Below, in pieces: positions 42,455 to 51,894 of a stretch of DNA of 64,000 nucleotides. The translations under genes were made by a program, and so were the position numbers. How positions within the stretch are numbered: position 1 is the first letter of the stretch; every line of letters begins with the position of its first letter. The notes under the pieces are model-generated. The model was not told the origin of the DNA, ran no database searches, and worked only from the letters and a program-made list of their open reading frames with translations. Origin of the DNA: Ferruginibacter sp. (GTDB lineage Bacteria > Bacteroidota > Bacteroidia > Chitinophagales > Chitinophagaceae); assembly GCA_014379905.1 (NCBI GenBank), contig JACMKX010000004.1, forward strand, positions 1 through 64,000, given 5' to 3'.

Positions 42455-43132
42455 ATGAATAGTGTAGCATCAAATAATGGCGGCCATGTTTTGCCTGCGT
42501 TTAAAATATCGCCGGCGCTTAAAATAACAGGATCACTGCTGTCGTATATATTTCACCCTATTTTTTTGCCGCTGTATGCAGTTTGGTTTATTGCATATAT
42601 TCATCCTTCCTATTTATCGGGCTTTTCAAATGGAATGCGTTTAAGAACGGTTTTAATAACTGCCCAAAATGCAGTTTTTTATCCGTTGTTCTGCGTATTA
42701 TTATTAAAGGGCGTGGGCTTTATCAGTTCTATATTTTTAAGAACACAAAAAGACAGGATCATACCTTACATGGCCTGCGGCATATTTTTCTTCTGGACAT
42801 TTACCGTATTTAAGGAACAGGCTTTGTTTCCTAAAATTCTTCCGTCATTTATGCTGGGCGTATTCCTGGCTTCCAGTGCAGCATTATTGGCCAATATCTA
42901 TTTTAAGATAAGTATGCATGCAATTGGAGTAGGTGGACTGGTGGGGTTGTTCATTATTATCGCCGGAAGTAATACTATGTTGATGACCTGGCCAGTAAGT
43001 GTTGCGCTCCTTATTGCAGGACTTGTTTGCAGTGCAAGACTGCTTATTACCGATCATACTCCAAGAGATATTTATACAGGCCTGGGTGCCGGATTGCTTG
43101 CACAATTTGTTGCAGCTTTTATTATTTTGTAG
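42455..43132 (+). CDS. PAP2-like integral membrane protein
   Basis: 225 residues with about six TM segments. A degenerate PAP2 phosphatase signature can be read: QKDRIIP as motif 1, SMHAIG in place of PSGH, and SARLLITDHTPRDIYTG fitting the SRxxxxxHxxxD motif. Motif 2 lacks the Pro and Gly. It is probably a lipid or isoprenoid-phosphate phosphatase relative, with activity uncertain. It lies 4 nt after rpoN and is cotranscribed. Confidence 0.7.
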   Translation: MNSVASNNGGHVLPAFKISPALKITGSLLSYIFHPIFLPLYAVWFIAYIHPSYLSGFSNGMRLRTVLITAQNAVFYPLFCVLLLKGVGFISSIFLRTQKDRIIPYMACGIFFFWTFTVFKEQALFPKILPSFMLGVFLASSAALLANIYFKISMHAIGVGGLVGLFIIIAGSNTMLMTWPVSVALLIAGLVCSARLLITDHTPRDIYTGLGAGLLAQFVAAFIIL

Positions 43133-43621
43133 CAGCAAATAGTTGATGGTTTATAGTTCATGGACTACCTCAGCCGTATTCAAATTTTTATCCTCAAGTA
43201 AATATTTCTGCACTTTTATTTCCATGAACCATCAGCGATGATCTATGAACTCCATAAAAATGAAGGAGCCCCGTCCAATATCGGGGCTCTTCGTTGTCCT
43301 GTAGTGCCTAACAAAAATATATGACTGCTATGCGCATGCCAAACCAGTCTGGATGCAATAACTGTTTAGTAAAAATGATTGATAAACCTTCAGAAGAAAA
43401 AATACATTGCCGGTAAGCAGGAGTGATTAACCCTTATGCAGTTTCGTGGTTTCTTTGGTTTATGCTTGTTTTTGCAACCGGTAAGCTATGGTTACAATTT
43501 GTAAATATATAAGCGTTTTCTTGCGGCTTTTATTGTTCAAAACCGGTGGATAAATCAAATATTTATTTCGCCAATATCATGGATAATTTACTATGTTACA
43601 ATTACTTAGTAGATATTACAG
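43133..43621. other. 489-bp gene-free interval with hairpin and repeats
   Basis: It holds an imperfect inverted repeat built from the words GATGGTT and ATGAACC (about 43143-43256), a strong hairpin GAGCCCCG/CGGGGCTC (43266-43289) and CCGGTAAGC twice (43410-43418, 43478-43486). The hairpin has no U-tract on the plus strand, but the minus strand reads CTTCATTTTTA after it. No protein frame or recognisable RNA was seen in the remaining 300 bp. Confidence 0.5.
43266..43289. terminator. Strong GC hairpin, possible terminator
   Basis: Eight perfect pairs, GAGCCCCG / CGGGGCTC, around TCCAATAT. It is 130 nt beyond the PAP2-like stop on plus, or 330 nt beyond the MFS pump stop on minus. The T-rich side favours the minus strand. 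Confidence 0.4.
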
Positions 43622-44848
43622 TCATTCAATCGTAATTTTACTTTTTGTATGTAATGCCTTGTAGGCGATGAAAGCACTTGCAAACATTAAGATAGCGCCC
43701 AATAAAAAAGGAGCGCCTGAAAAATGCACAGGAGCAGATTTTTTTGTGAAGTAGGCAAACAAGCCGGTCATAATTAACGGGCCAATGATAGAAGTAATAC
43801 TTATTAAACTGGTAAGTGCTCCCTGCAATTCGCCCTGGGCATTTGCATCAACATTGGCACTCATTACTGATTGCAAGGCAGGTCCTGCAATACCACCCAG
43901 GCAGTAAGGAATTAAAAATACAAACATCATCCAGCTTTGTGAAGCAAAAGCAAATAGCAATAATCCTGTTGCGTAAAATAATAAACCGATATAAATGCTT
44001 TTTTCATTTCCCAACTTTGGACTGGTATATCTTATTAAGCCACCTTGTACCCCTGCAATCAAAATTCCTACAACACCCAAAGAAATACCGATCATCCACT
44101 CGCTCCACCCAAATTTTTCTATTACAAAAAAGCTCCAGTTACTTTGCACCGCGTGTGCCGCCAGGTAAATAAGCAATAAGGAAATGGCCAGGCCACCTAA
44201 TGCCGGGTGATTTTTTAAAGCCCTCAAAGAGCCGACAGGATTTGCCCTGCCCCAGTCAAAAGACCTGCGGTTAGATTTGTCCAGTGACTCCGGCAATATA
44301 AAATAACCATATAAAAAATTTATAAAGGTCAGGGCCGCAGCAACCATAAAGGGTACTCTGGGTCCAAAGGTGCCCATCAAACCGCCAATCATAGGGCCAA
44401 TAATAAAGCCCAGCCCAAATGCTGCACCCACCATTCCAAAATTCTTCGCCCTGTTCTCATTCGTACTTATATCGGCGATATAAGCTGTGGCGGTTGTAAA
44501 GCTTGCACCGGTAATGCCTGCAAAAGCCCGTCCTACAAATAACCAGAAAATAGTTGGAGCAAAGGAAAGGAACACGTAATCCAAAGCAAAGCCGAGCAGC
44601 GCTATTAATAGAATGGGGCGCCTGCCGTATTTATCACTCAGGCCGCCCAGTATGGGTGCAAAGAAAAACTGCATGATGGCAAAAGTAAAAGTGAGCCAGC
44701 CGCTATATTCGGATGCCACGCTTATATTTTGACCGGTCAGTTCCTCAATCAATTTAGGCATAACGGGTATTATTATGCCAAAGCCCGTAACATCAATTAC
44801 CAGGGTAATAAAAATGAAACCAATAGCAGCTTTTCTATGCTTTGCCAT
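43622..44848 (-). CDS. TetA-like major facilitator superfamily efflux transporter
   Basis: 408 residues, 12 TM segments. DHA1 signatures are [15 protein letters not shown] in TM1, the loop 2-3 motif [34 protein letters not shown] in TM4-5 and [10 protein letters not shown] in TM5. The organisation resembles TCR/Tet antiporters that expel drugs for protons. No tetR-type repressor is adjacent and nothing suggests mobility, so clinical tetracycline resistance is not implied. Confidence 0.92.
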   Translation of the reverse strand: MAKHRKAAIGFIFITLVIDVTGFGIIIPVMPKLIEELTGQNISVASEYSGWLTFTFAIMQFFFAPILGGLSDKYGRRPILLIALLGFALDYVFLSFAPTIFWLFVGRAFAGITGASFTTATAYIADISTNENRAKNFGMVGAAFGLGFIIGPMIGGLMGTFGPRVPFMVAAALTFINFLYGYFILPESLDKSNRRSFDWGRANPVGSLRALKNHPALGGLAISLLLIYLAAHAVQSNWSFFVIEKFGWSEWMIGISLGVVGILIAGVQGGLIRYTSPKLGNEKSIYIGLLFYATGLLLFAFASQSWMMFVFLIPYCLGGIAGPALQSVMSANVDANAQGELQGALTSLISITSIIGPLIMTGLFAYFTKKSAPVHFSGAPFLLGAILMFASAFIAYKALHTKSKITIE

Positions 44849-44891
44849 ACATTAAATGTATTAATATGATTTAGTAATATCTGAGTTTGAA

Positions 44892-44970
44892 AAAGCTGTC
44901 AGCCTGAGCTTGTGGAAGGCGAACTCAAAAAGTTGGTTTACACCGGTTTCGACAGGCTCAACCTGACAAC
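44892..44970. repeat. Dispersed CTGAGCTTGT-type inverted repeat, copy 1
   Basis: The left arm reads GCTGTCAGCCTGAGCTTGT. The right arm reads TTTCGACAGGCTCAACCTGACA, imperfectly complementary. It is the same element as at 53660-53749 (shared AAGCTGTCAGCCTGAGCTTGT and GGTTTCG). It lies in the MFS pump / parA interval. Confidence 0.75.
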
Positions 44971-45044
44971 TATTAATCTTATTTATTTCAAACTGAGATA
45001 CGACCTATGATATAATGAAGAGACTAACAATAAATTGTATACCA

Positions 45045-45073
45045 AAAATAAAAACGACTCTATGAAGAGTCGT
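45045..45073 (-). terminator. Terminator of the parA gene
   Basis: On the minus strand, ACGACTC / GAGTCGT around TTCATA is followed by TTTTTATTTTT. It starts 11 nt after the parA stop. Confidence 0.8.
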
Positions 45074-45083
45074 TTAAAATATC

Positions 45084-45827
45084 TTATTCTACTACGCCTT
45101 CTTTAATTTCTGTCCATAATTCCCGGTAGCATTTGGCAGCATAACTGCTGTTGGCAAATTCCATGATGGGTGCTTTGTGTACCCCCATTTTTTCAACATC
45201 ACTTAAATAAGGAACATAGTTCTGGAAAAAACGTTTGTCTTTATACAACTCTTCCATTATTTCATTGTGCATGTTCTTACGCAGGTCTACCATGGTAAAG
45301 AAACACATCATTTTACTTAGATCAATGTCTTTTTCTTTAAAATAATCCTTTACCATATTATAGGTACGGATAGAAAGAGTGGTTGGTATCACCGGCATCA
45401 GCACAATATCGGCCGCATTAAAAATATTATCACTTAAAGCAGATACGCCAGGGGGGCAATCAATAAAAACGAAATCATATTCCTGGTCAAGTTGCTTAAT
45501 AACCGTTTTTAACCTGTTTTTATTGCCTTTCATTTCATCTACCATTATATCAAAGCTTTTGGCAGAGTTATCTGCAGGTATAACATCCAGCAATTCGAAA
45601 TCCGTAGATAATACCGCATTTTCCAGGTCGGCATCTTTGGTGATCAGTTTTTTTATACCGGGATGTACTTTGGGTTTGGCTTTATAATAAAAAGAAGAAG
45701 AACCTTGTGGGTCAATATCCCAAAGGAGGGTCTTAAATCCATCAGCTGCGGCCAGGTAAGCAAAATTTACGCAGGAAGCGGTTTTCCCAACACCACCTTT
45801 CAAATTGTATAAGGCGATTACGATCAT
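45084..45827 (-). CDS. ParA family ATPase (orphan)
   Basis: 247 residues. Deviant Walker A KGGVGKTAS at 9-17, signature Lys included; Walker A' DIDPQGSSS; Walker B FVFIDCPPG. ParA/Soj-type ATPases position DNA or protein cargo. No parB, parS cluster or plasmid gene is adjacent. It is shorter than chromosomal Soj and lacks an N-terminal HTH. It could be a protein-cargo positioner or a second segregation ATPase. A terminator follows. Confidence 0.92.
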   Translation of the reverse strand: MIVIALYNLKGGVGKTASCVNFAYLAAADGFKTLLWDIDPQGSSSFYYKAKPKVHPGIKKLITKDADLENAVLSTDFELLDVIPADNSAKSFDIMVDEMKGNKNRLKTVIKQLDQEYDFVFIDCPPGVSALSDNIFNAADIVLMPVIPTTLSIRTYNMVKDYFKEKDIDLSKMMCFFTMVDLRKNMHNEIMEELYKDKRFFQNYVPYLSDVEKMGVHKAPIMEFANSSYAAKCYRELWTEIKEGVVE

Positions 45828-46054
45828 AATTGTATCGGTTTTTGGTTGACGTTTAAGGTTTCGGCCCCGGAGCCATGCCGGAGCGTGGATTGGAAAGATA
45901 GTAAATTATTTTTTGATATGGGTCGGAACCGGGGGTCACACCAACTTATTACGGGTCTGACGTCCGGTGCCGACCAGCACCCCGTTTATCAATTTGCCTT
46001 TACCGGAAATAACAAAACCGTTATCTTGTAAGCCGATCATTAAAACAATTTATA

Positions 46055-48202
46055 ATGCAATTTGTAAAAAAACCATTACTAAGCTTACTGCTTGCAGGCA
46101 TCACTATATCCGGCACAGCACAGCAAAAACAACTCACCGATGACCAGTATTTCAAAGCGAATTTTAAAGGGATCACACAGCAACTCCCTGTAGCTACCCG
46201 CTGGCTGGATAATAACAACCTCATTTTAATGAGAGAGGGTAAACAATATGTGATTGACGCAAAAAAAGGAACAGAAAGAGAAGCTACTGATGCAGACAAA
46301 AATGTGGCGAAAGTGGCTGTTAAACCGATGCCTTTTATCAAAAACAAAAATGTATTTATTAAAGTAAACGATGCAGAAGTGCAGCTCACTAATGATGATG
46401 CATTGGAAGTAAACCCTTCTGTAAGCCCTGATGGTAACTATGTGGCCTACACGAAAAAAAATGACCTGTATGCTGTAGACATCAATACAAAAAAAGAAAC
46501 ACGCCTTACCAGCGATGGCACCGACCTTATTTTAAATGGCTATGCGAGCTGGGTTTATATGGAAGAAATTTTGGGCAGGGGCAGCCGCTACAAGGCGTTC
46601 TGGTGGAGCCCGGATAGTAAGAACATCGCTTTTTTTCGCAGCAATGATACAGCCGTGCCGGAATTTACCATAACCGATGGTGATGGACATAACGGTTATG
46701 TTGAAAAAGTACGCTATCCAAAAGTAGGCGATAAAAACCCGGAAGTAAAAGTGGGTATAGTAAAACCAGGTGGCGGCGATATTGTGTGGAGCGATTTTAA
46801 TGAAAAAGACGACCAATACTTTGGCATGCCTTACTGGAAACCCGATGGCAGCAGTTTGCTGGTACAATGGATGAACCGCAAGCAGAATCAACTCATTGCC
46901 TATGCAGTAAACCCTGCTACCGGGAGCAAAATTCCTTTCTATACCGAGGAACAAAAAACCTGGGTAGACCTGGAAGGCGGTGATCGTTTTCAATTTTTAG
47001 ACAATGGCAAAGGCTTTTTATTGCAAAGCGATGCCAGCGGCTGGAACCATGTTTTTTATTATGACATGAACGGCAAGCTTATTAACGCGGTAACCAGCGG
47101 CAGATTTAGCGTTACGGGCATCAGCAAAGTAGATGAACAAAGAGGTATTATTTATTTTACCGGCCGTAGCAAAGAAAATACCGCCCGTACAGACCTTTAT
47201 AAAGTAAACCTGAATGGTAAAAATTTACAGCGCCTTACATTTGGAGAATTTAACCACCAGGTCAATAGTTTATCACCCGACGGATCATATTTTGTTACAA
47301 ATTACGGCAACACTGTTACACCCAACCGTAGTGCACTGGTAGATAATAAAGGGAAAATAATAAAAGAACTGGGCGATAGCAAAGGCGCAGATTTTGATCA
47401 GTACCAATTGGCAAAAACAGAAATTATAAGAGTTAAAAGCGAAGATGGTTTGTATGACCTTCCAATGAAAGTTACCTGGCCTTTAAATTTTGATAAGAAT
47501 AAAAAATATCCTGTATTGGTTTCAGTATATGGGGGTCCTAATGCTGGAAATGTTATGGATACCTGGAGCCTTGGCGGCAACCAGCAATTTTATGCCAAAG
47601 AAGGATTGATACAGGTTTCTATGGACCACAGGGCCAGCGGCCATTTTGGAAAAGAAGGGGTAAATTATATGTATCATAACCTGGGTTACTGGGAAATGAA
47701 AGATTACAGCACTATAGTAAAATGGCTGATAGCCAATGGCGGTGCTGATGCCGCAAAAATTTGCATTACAGGATTTAGTTATGGCGGTTACATGAGTTGT
47801 TACGCCATGACATACGGCGCAGATGTATTCACCCACGCTATGGCCGGCGGAAGTGTTACCGACTGGACATTGTATGATTCTCATTATACCGAACGTTTTA
47901 TGGGTACTACAACCGACAATGCCGAAGGATACAAAACAAGTTCTGTATTTACACACCTTAATAAATACAAAGGCAATATGCAGATTGTACATGGGGTAAT
48001 TGATGAAAATGTACACATGCAAAACAGTCTGCAACTGGTGAGTAAATTACAGGATGCAAAAAAAGATTTTGAGTTAATGATCTATCCTACAGGCCGCCAT
48101 GGCTGGGGTGGTAATAAAGGGTTGCATTTTCAAAACCTTAAAACGAAATACATTTATAAATACCTGTTGGAAAAAGAAGTACCGGCAGGAATGATTAAAT
48201 AA
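46055..48202 (+). CDS. S9 family peptidase (dipeptidyl peptidase IV-like)
   Basis: 715 residues. A signal peptide (LLSLLLAGITISGTAQ) is followed by the DPPIV N-terminal beta-propeller (SWVYMEEILGRGSRYKAFWWSPDSKNIAFFR includes the two-Glu-like substrate motif) and an alpha/beta-hydrolase domain. The nucleophile is Ser575 in GFSYGGYMS; Asp is in HGVIDENVHMQNS and His in TGRHGWGG. It removes Xaa-Pro or Xaa-Ala dipeptides in the periplasm. It has its own terminator downstream. Confidence 0.95.
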   Translation: MQFVKKPLLSLLLAGITISGTAQQKQLTDDQYFKANFKGITQQLPVATRWLDNNNLILMREGKQYVIDAKKGTEREATDADKNVAKVAVKPMPFIKNKNVFIKVNDAEVQLTNDDALEVNPSVSPDGNYVAYTKKNDLYAVDINTKKETRLTSDGTDLILNGYASWVYMEEILGRGSRYKAFWWSPDSKNIAFFRSNDTAVPEFTITDGDGHNGYVEKVRYPKVGDKNPEVKVGIVKPGGGDIVWSDFNEKDDQYFGMPYWKPDGSSLLVQWMNRKQNQLIAYAVNPATGSKIPFYTEEQKTWVDLEGGDRFQFLDNGKGFLLQSDASGWNHVFYYDMNGKLINAVTSGRFSVTGISKVDEQRGIIYFTGRSKENTARTDLYKVNLNGKNLQRLTFGEFNHQVNSLSPDGSYFVTNYGNTVTPNRSALVDNKGKIIKELGDSKGADFDQYQLAKTEIIRVKSEDGLYDLPMKVTWPLNFDKNKKYPVLVSVYGGPNAGNVMDTWSLGGNQQFYAKEGLIQVSMDHRASGHFGKEGVNYMYHNLGYWEMKDYSTIVKWLIANGGADAAKICITGFSYGGYMSCYAMTYGADVFTHAMAGGSVTDWTLYDSHYTERFMGTTTDNAEGYKTSSVFTHLNKYKGNMQIVHGVIDENVHMQNSLQLVSKLQDAKKDFELMIYPTGRHGWGGNKGLHFQNLKTKYIYKYLLEKEVPAGMIK

Positions 48203-48209
48203 ATTTGTG

Positions 48210-48240
48210 AAAAACCACCTTTTTAAGGTGGTTTTTTTAT
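48210..48240 (+). terminator. Rho-independent terminator after the S9 peptidase gene
   Basis: AAAACCACCTT / AAGGTGGTTTT with a TTT loop and a run of seven T. It is immediately downstream of the stop at 48202. Confidence 0.85.
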
Positions 48241-48355
48241 TTAATTTAGATAATTATAAATTTGTCTGTTTATATTCAGGAAGATATTATTACATGCGAG
48301 GACTTAAATTATATCCGTGGCGTTCTGCTAAAGGCTTTTAAACAACCAAACTAAT

Positions 48356-50695
48356 ATGAAAACTCATTTCCCTGCTGTATTGCGTTTAGGCGAACGGAAC
48401 AGTACTAAGCTTTTTTTTTATTTCTCTTTGTTATTGTTGTCTTTCAGCCAGGGTTTTGCTCAAAGTCCCGAAAGGATATACCTTCATACAGATAAAGATT
48501 TTTACCTGCCTGGCGAAACTGTCTGGTTTAAAAGTTACCTGTTTCATAATAATCAGCCCTCTCCTTTAAGTACCAATCTTTATTTGCAGGTATACGATGA
48601 ACAGGGCGTTTTGCTTACTCAAAAACAATATCCTATACTTGATGGCACTTCCAATGGGGAATTTATTATCCCTGATACCATCGCATCGCCTTTACTTCAA
48701 TTTAGATTGTTTACAAAAAATATGGTAGCTGCCGACAGCAACCTGGCCTATATAAAAAAAATCCCTGTTTATCAAAAAGGCGTTAACCAGGCAGCGATTG
48801 AACATGACAAAACCTTTTCGGTTACAACTCATCCTGAGGGAGGCGTAATAATTGCAGGCCTGAATAATTATATAGCTTTTAAATCCGGCTATAAAAACGG
48901 GCAACCTGCTATTACAAAAGCAGTTGTTACAGATGGAAACGCAACATTTCTGGATTCGCTTATTAGCAATGAAGAAGGAATTAGTTTGCTACAGTTTATA
49001 CCCCGGCCCGGCAAAGATTATACTATTTTATTTACTGATAATTTTGGCAGCAAAACCATGGTAAAGCTCGATTCCGGCAAATTAAACAGCGCTACCCTTC
49101 ATACAGAATTAAGTAACAACAAGCTGTATTATAATATTAATAAAAATAGTTTAGGCCCGGAATTAAATCAATTACATCTTTCTGTTTTATCAGAGGGAGA
49201 AATATTGTTCAAACAATCTATTTCAATTAACAATAAACTTCAGTTCACGAGCCATATTGATACAGATTCATTGCCTCCGGGTATTTTTGACCTCGTTCTT
49301 GAAGATGCAAATAACAAGTTACTTCAGTCGAAAAAAATCTATGTAAAAAGCAGGCGGGCACTACCTTTGGTAAACGTCATCGAAAAATCAGCCTTGCCCA
49401 AAGGCAAAAACGTTTTGGAAATTTTATTCAACGACAGCAATACTAACTATTTATCGGCATCAGTGGTTGATGAAATTTTTTATCCGGCCGCTTTTTCCAG
49501 CTCGATAAAAGATGGTTTATTACTTAATGAACCCGGGAGCATACTGCAGCGTTTGGAAAATGACAATAAAGCTACGGCGCTGTATTTAATGACATGGAAG
49601 CCAGGTAAACAACCAGTAGCTGCTAAAATTGTAGCTGATAACTTTCTGTCGGTGCAGGTAGGGTTTAAGGAGAAAAAAAATAATACATCGAGTAACCTGG
49701 TAATAATCGTAAAAGATAGTTATGGTGGCCAAAACTTTTATACACTTCCCGAAAATAAGCAACAATCTTTTTTAAATGAAGGCCTTATTTTTTATGATTC
49801 CGCCAAAATATATTATAACATTTCCGGCAATAAAGAATTATCAGAAAAGCTGGTATTGGCTGCCCCAGCTTCCATTAGCTTTCCGAAAACAATTCCGCCG
49901 GCTATCGTTAATTATTCATTTCAGCAAGGCAATGATCTAGAAAATGCAGACAGCATTTTAACTGGTTACCAGGTTGGTAACAGGCTGCGGTTCAATGAAA
50001 TTCAGGATATGAAAACTATTGTTATAAAGTCGAAATACCGGAATCCTGTTACAAAAAGGTTGGAAGAGTTGGACAATATATATACTACCGGTTTGGCAAA
50101 AGGATTGGCAAGAGGAACACAGCTCAACGTGCTGGATGATCCAAACGCACAATTCTCCGACCCTTTTAATTATATACTTTTCCGTACAAGCAGTACAAAA
50201 ATCTTAGGAACCTTCGGTTCAAGAAGTATTATATCAACAAGGCCCAATGGTGGCGGAGAGTTATTGGTATTCATCGATGATAACCCTGCTGACTTTCAGC
50301 AACTGGAGAGTATACAGATGTCGCAGGTTGCTTATATAAAAATTATCCTTGGCATCGTAATTACAGGTTCTGGCACCACCGATGCAGGGGTTATTTATCT
50401 TTATAGAAAAAAAGGAAATGAAGATAAAAGCATAACAGGGATGCGCTTCGGAACAATAAAAGGATACGATATTGCAAAAGAATTTGTAATACCCGATTAC
50501 AGCGGCCCCAATACGGTTACATCAAAGGATTACAGAACCACGTTATATTGGAACCCTTACCTGGTCACCAATAAAGAGAACAGGAAAATTCGTATTGAGT
50601 ACTATAACAATGATCTTAAATCGAAACAAATATTAATAATAAAAGGGTTTAACCAGCAGGGGGAATTGGTTGAATTTAAATATCCGTTGAGGTAA
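48356..50695 (+). CDS. Large exported protein with MG2-like N-terminal domain and plug-like C-terminal region
   Basis: 779 residues. A signal peptide (FFYFSLLLLSFSQGFAQ, starting after 17 residues) is followed by ERIYLHTDKDFYLPGETVWFKSYLF, the opening of a macroglobulin MG2-type domain common in Bacteroidota surface proteins. Further beta-sandwich repeats follow. Residues about 560-700 resemble a TonB-receptor plug: SRSIISTRPNGGGELLVFIDDNP, LESIQMSQVAYIKIILG and TDAGVIYLYRKKG. There is no barrel. It ends in KGFNQQGELVEFKYPLR. It probably acts with outer-membrane receptors; the substrate is unknown. A degraded paralogue lies downstream. Confidence 0.82.
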   Translation: MKTHFPAVLRLGERNSTKLFFYFSLLLLSFSQGFAQSPERIYLHTDKDFYLPGETVWFKSYLFHNNQPSPLSTNLYLQVYDEQGVLLTQKQYPILDGTSNGEFIIPDTIASPLLQFRLFTKNMVAADSNLAYIKKIPVYQKGVNQAAIEHDKTFSVTTHPEGGVIIAGLNNYIAFKSGYKNGQPAITKAVVTDGNATFLDSLISNEEGISLLQFIPRPGKDYTILFTDNFGSKTMVKLDSGKLNSATLHTELSNNKLYYNINKNSLGPELNQLHLSVLSEGEILFKQSISINNKLQFTSHIDTDSLPPGIFDLVLEDANNKLLQSKKIYVKSRRALPLVNVIEKSALPKGKNVLEILFNDSNTNYLSASVVDEIFYPAAFSSSIKDGLLLNEPGSILQRLENDNKATALYLMTWKPGKQPVAAKIVADNFLSVQVGFKEKKNNTSSNLVIIVKDSYGGQNFYTLPENKQQSFLNEGLIFYDSAKIYYNISGNKELSEKLVLAAPASISFPKTIPPAIVNYSFQQGNDLENADSILTGYQVGNRLRFNEIQDMKTIVIKSKYRNPVTKRLEELDNIYTTGLAKGLARGTQLNVLDDPNAQFSDPFNYILFRTSSTKILGTFGSRSIISTRPNGGGELLVFIDDNPADFQQLESIQMSQVAYIKIILGIVITGSGTTDAGVIYLYRKKGNEDKSITGMRFGTIKGYDIAKEFVIPDYSGPNTVTSKDYRTTLYWNPYLVTNKENRKIRIEYYNNDLKSKQILIIKGFNQQGELVEFKYPLR

Positions 50696-50701
50696 TAATA
50701 A

Positions 50702-50971
50702 ATGCCCGCGCCTCTTATTATGCCCGTTTTGTTGGGCATCCCGTGCAGCACCCTCCCCCAACACATTGGTGTTTACCAAAGAAATACTGCTGTTATTTTT
50801 CATCCTTTGATCGAATACAAAAACATTGTAGTTGGTAAGCGGCTCTGTTTTAAATTTTCTGTTTTCACCGCTAACATTATTTTCAATTTTGGCAAACTGG
50901 CTATTGGTAACGGCATTTAAAATACCTACGCCCAGGCCTTTTTGAGTTCGGCCGATAATTTTTTGTTGCAT
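50702..50971 (-). pseudogene. Fragment of a DUF5916 family protein gene
   Basis: On the minus strand the frame reads QKGLGVGILNAVTNSQFAKIE, then TEPLTNYNVFVFDQRMKNNSSISLVNTNV, which is characteristic of the interior of DUF5916 (CBM9-like/beta-barrel) proteins of several hundred residues. Only about 85 residues remain, with no upstream or downstream continuation, and the frame runs into the stop region of the neighbouring gene. It is a relic, placed antisense between the MG2-type gene and its decayed paralogue. Confidence 0.75.
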
Positions 50972-51018
50972 TGATCAGCTTTACCTGCTCAGGATTTTAA
51001 TATCAGAGAAGCGGTATG

Positions 51019-51825
51019 CAATTTTTGGAGGGCAGCTACCGGCGATTTTACTATACCCGATTATCTGGTTGCAGACGCTTTACAATGAAGGCTTTTTACA
51101 AAGTCAATGTTCCTAACTGACAGCAACAATGCATACATCAAAACTATTCCTGTTTACCGGGCTGGTAGCACGCAGCGCCTGCCGGTTACTGATACCACCG
51201 ATTTTAATATAAAGATCTTTCCCGAAGGAGGATCATTAATTGCCGGGTGAATTGTTACGTAGCATTTAAAAATGCCGGGAGCGCCCTTTACAGCAAGACC
51301 GCGCTGGTAAATTCAGCCGAAAAACTGGTAGATTCCTTAGTATTCAATGAAGAGGGTTTAATCTTATTGCAATTTGTACCCAAAGCAGGAGAAACCTATT
51401 TTGTTAAATGGGAAAATAAAAGCAGGGGGAAAGGAAGCAAGCCGCTGCCCCCGGCAAAACTCAACGGGGCTGTACTTCACACAGAAATAAGTGGAAACAA
51501 ACTTTTTTATAGTATTTCTAAAAATAACCCGGGTGGCGGTATTTGAAACACTTCGGCTTGCTGTTTTTTCGGGAAATGATCTCCTGTATAGTGAAACCTG
51601 CAAGTACAGGCAAGACAGCATTTTGTAAATAGTTTTAATACAGATGCTTTTCCACCATGGATTATAAATATTGTACTTTACGACAATTAAAATAATTTCC
51701 TGCAAAAGAAAGCAGCGTATATAAGGCATGATCAGCTGGTAATGATATAGTAAAAAAAAATCCTTGTGTTAAAAGGTTATAATGAAAAGGGCGGATTGAT
51801 CGATTATAAAATAGCGATTGAATAA
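51019..51825 (+). pseudogene. Decayed paralogue of the upstream MG2/plug-like protein gene
   Basis: Translated pieces follow the intact gene at 48356 in order. GDFTIPDYLVADALQ, a TGA, then RLFTKSMFLTDSNNAYIKTIPVYRAG matches residues about 100-150. FPEGGSLIAG, then a one-base loss near 51247, leads to NCYVAFKNAG and LLQFVPKAGETYFVKW. After 51546 come stops, then TDAFPPWIINIVLYDN. The end, ILVLKGYNEKGGLIDYKIAIE, equals the true C-terminus. The middle (about 400 residues) is deleted. It is clearly nonfunctional. Confidence 0.88.
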
Positions 51826-51894
51826 AAAGGATTACGGGATGTGTAAGTAGTAACATTGCAGAGGTCAACTTTACCAGCGTAATCACCCCAGGAA

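Noticed and set aside
43622-44848. Acquired tetracycline-resistance gene
   Set aside because: Only a general TCR/Tet-type MFS fold is visible; no repressor, mobile element or different base composition.
45084-45827. Plasmid origin or integrated plasmid suggested by ParA
   Set aside because: No parB, replication initiator or iterons nearby; the surrounding genes are chromosomal housekeeping genes.
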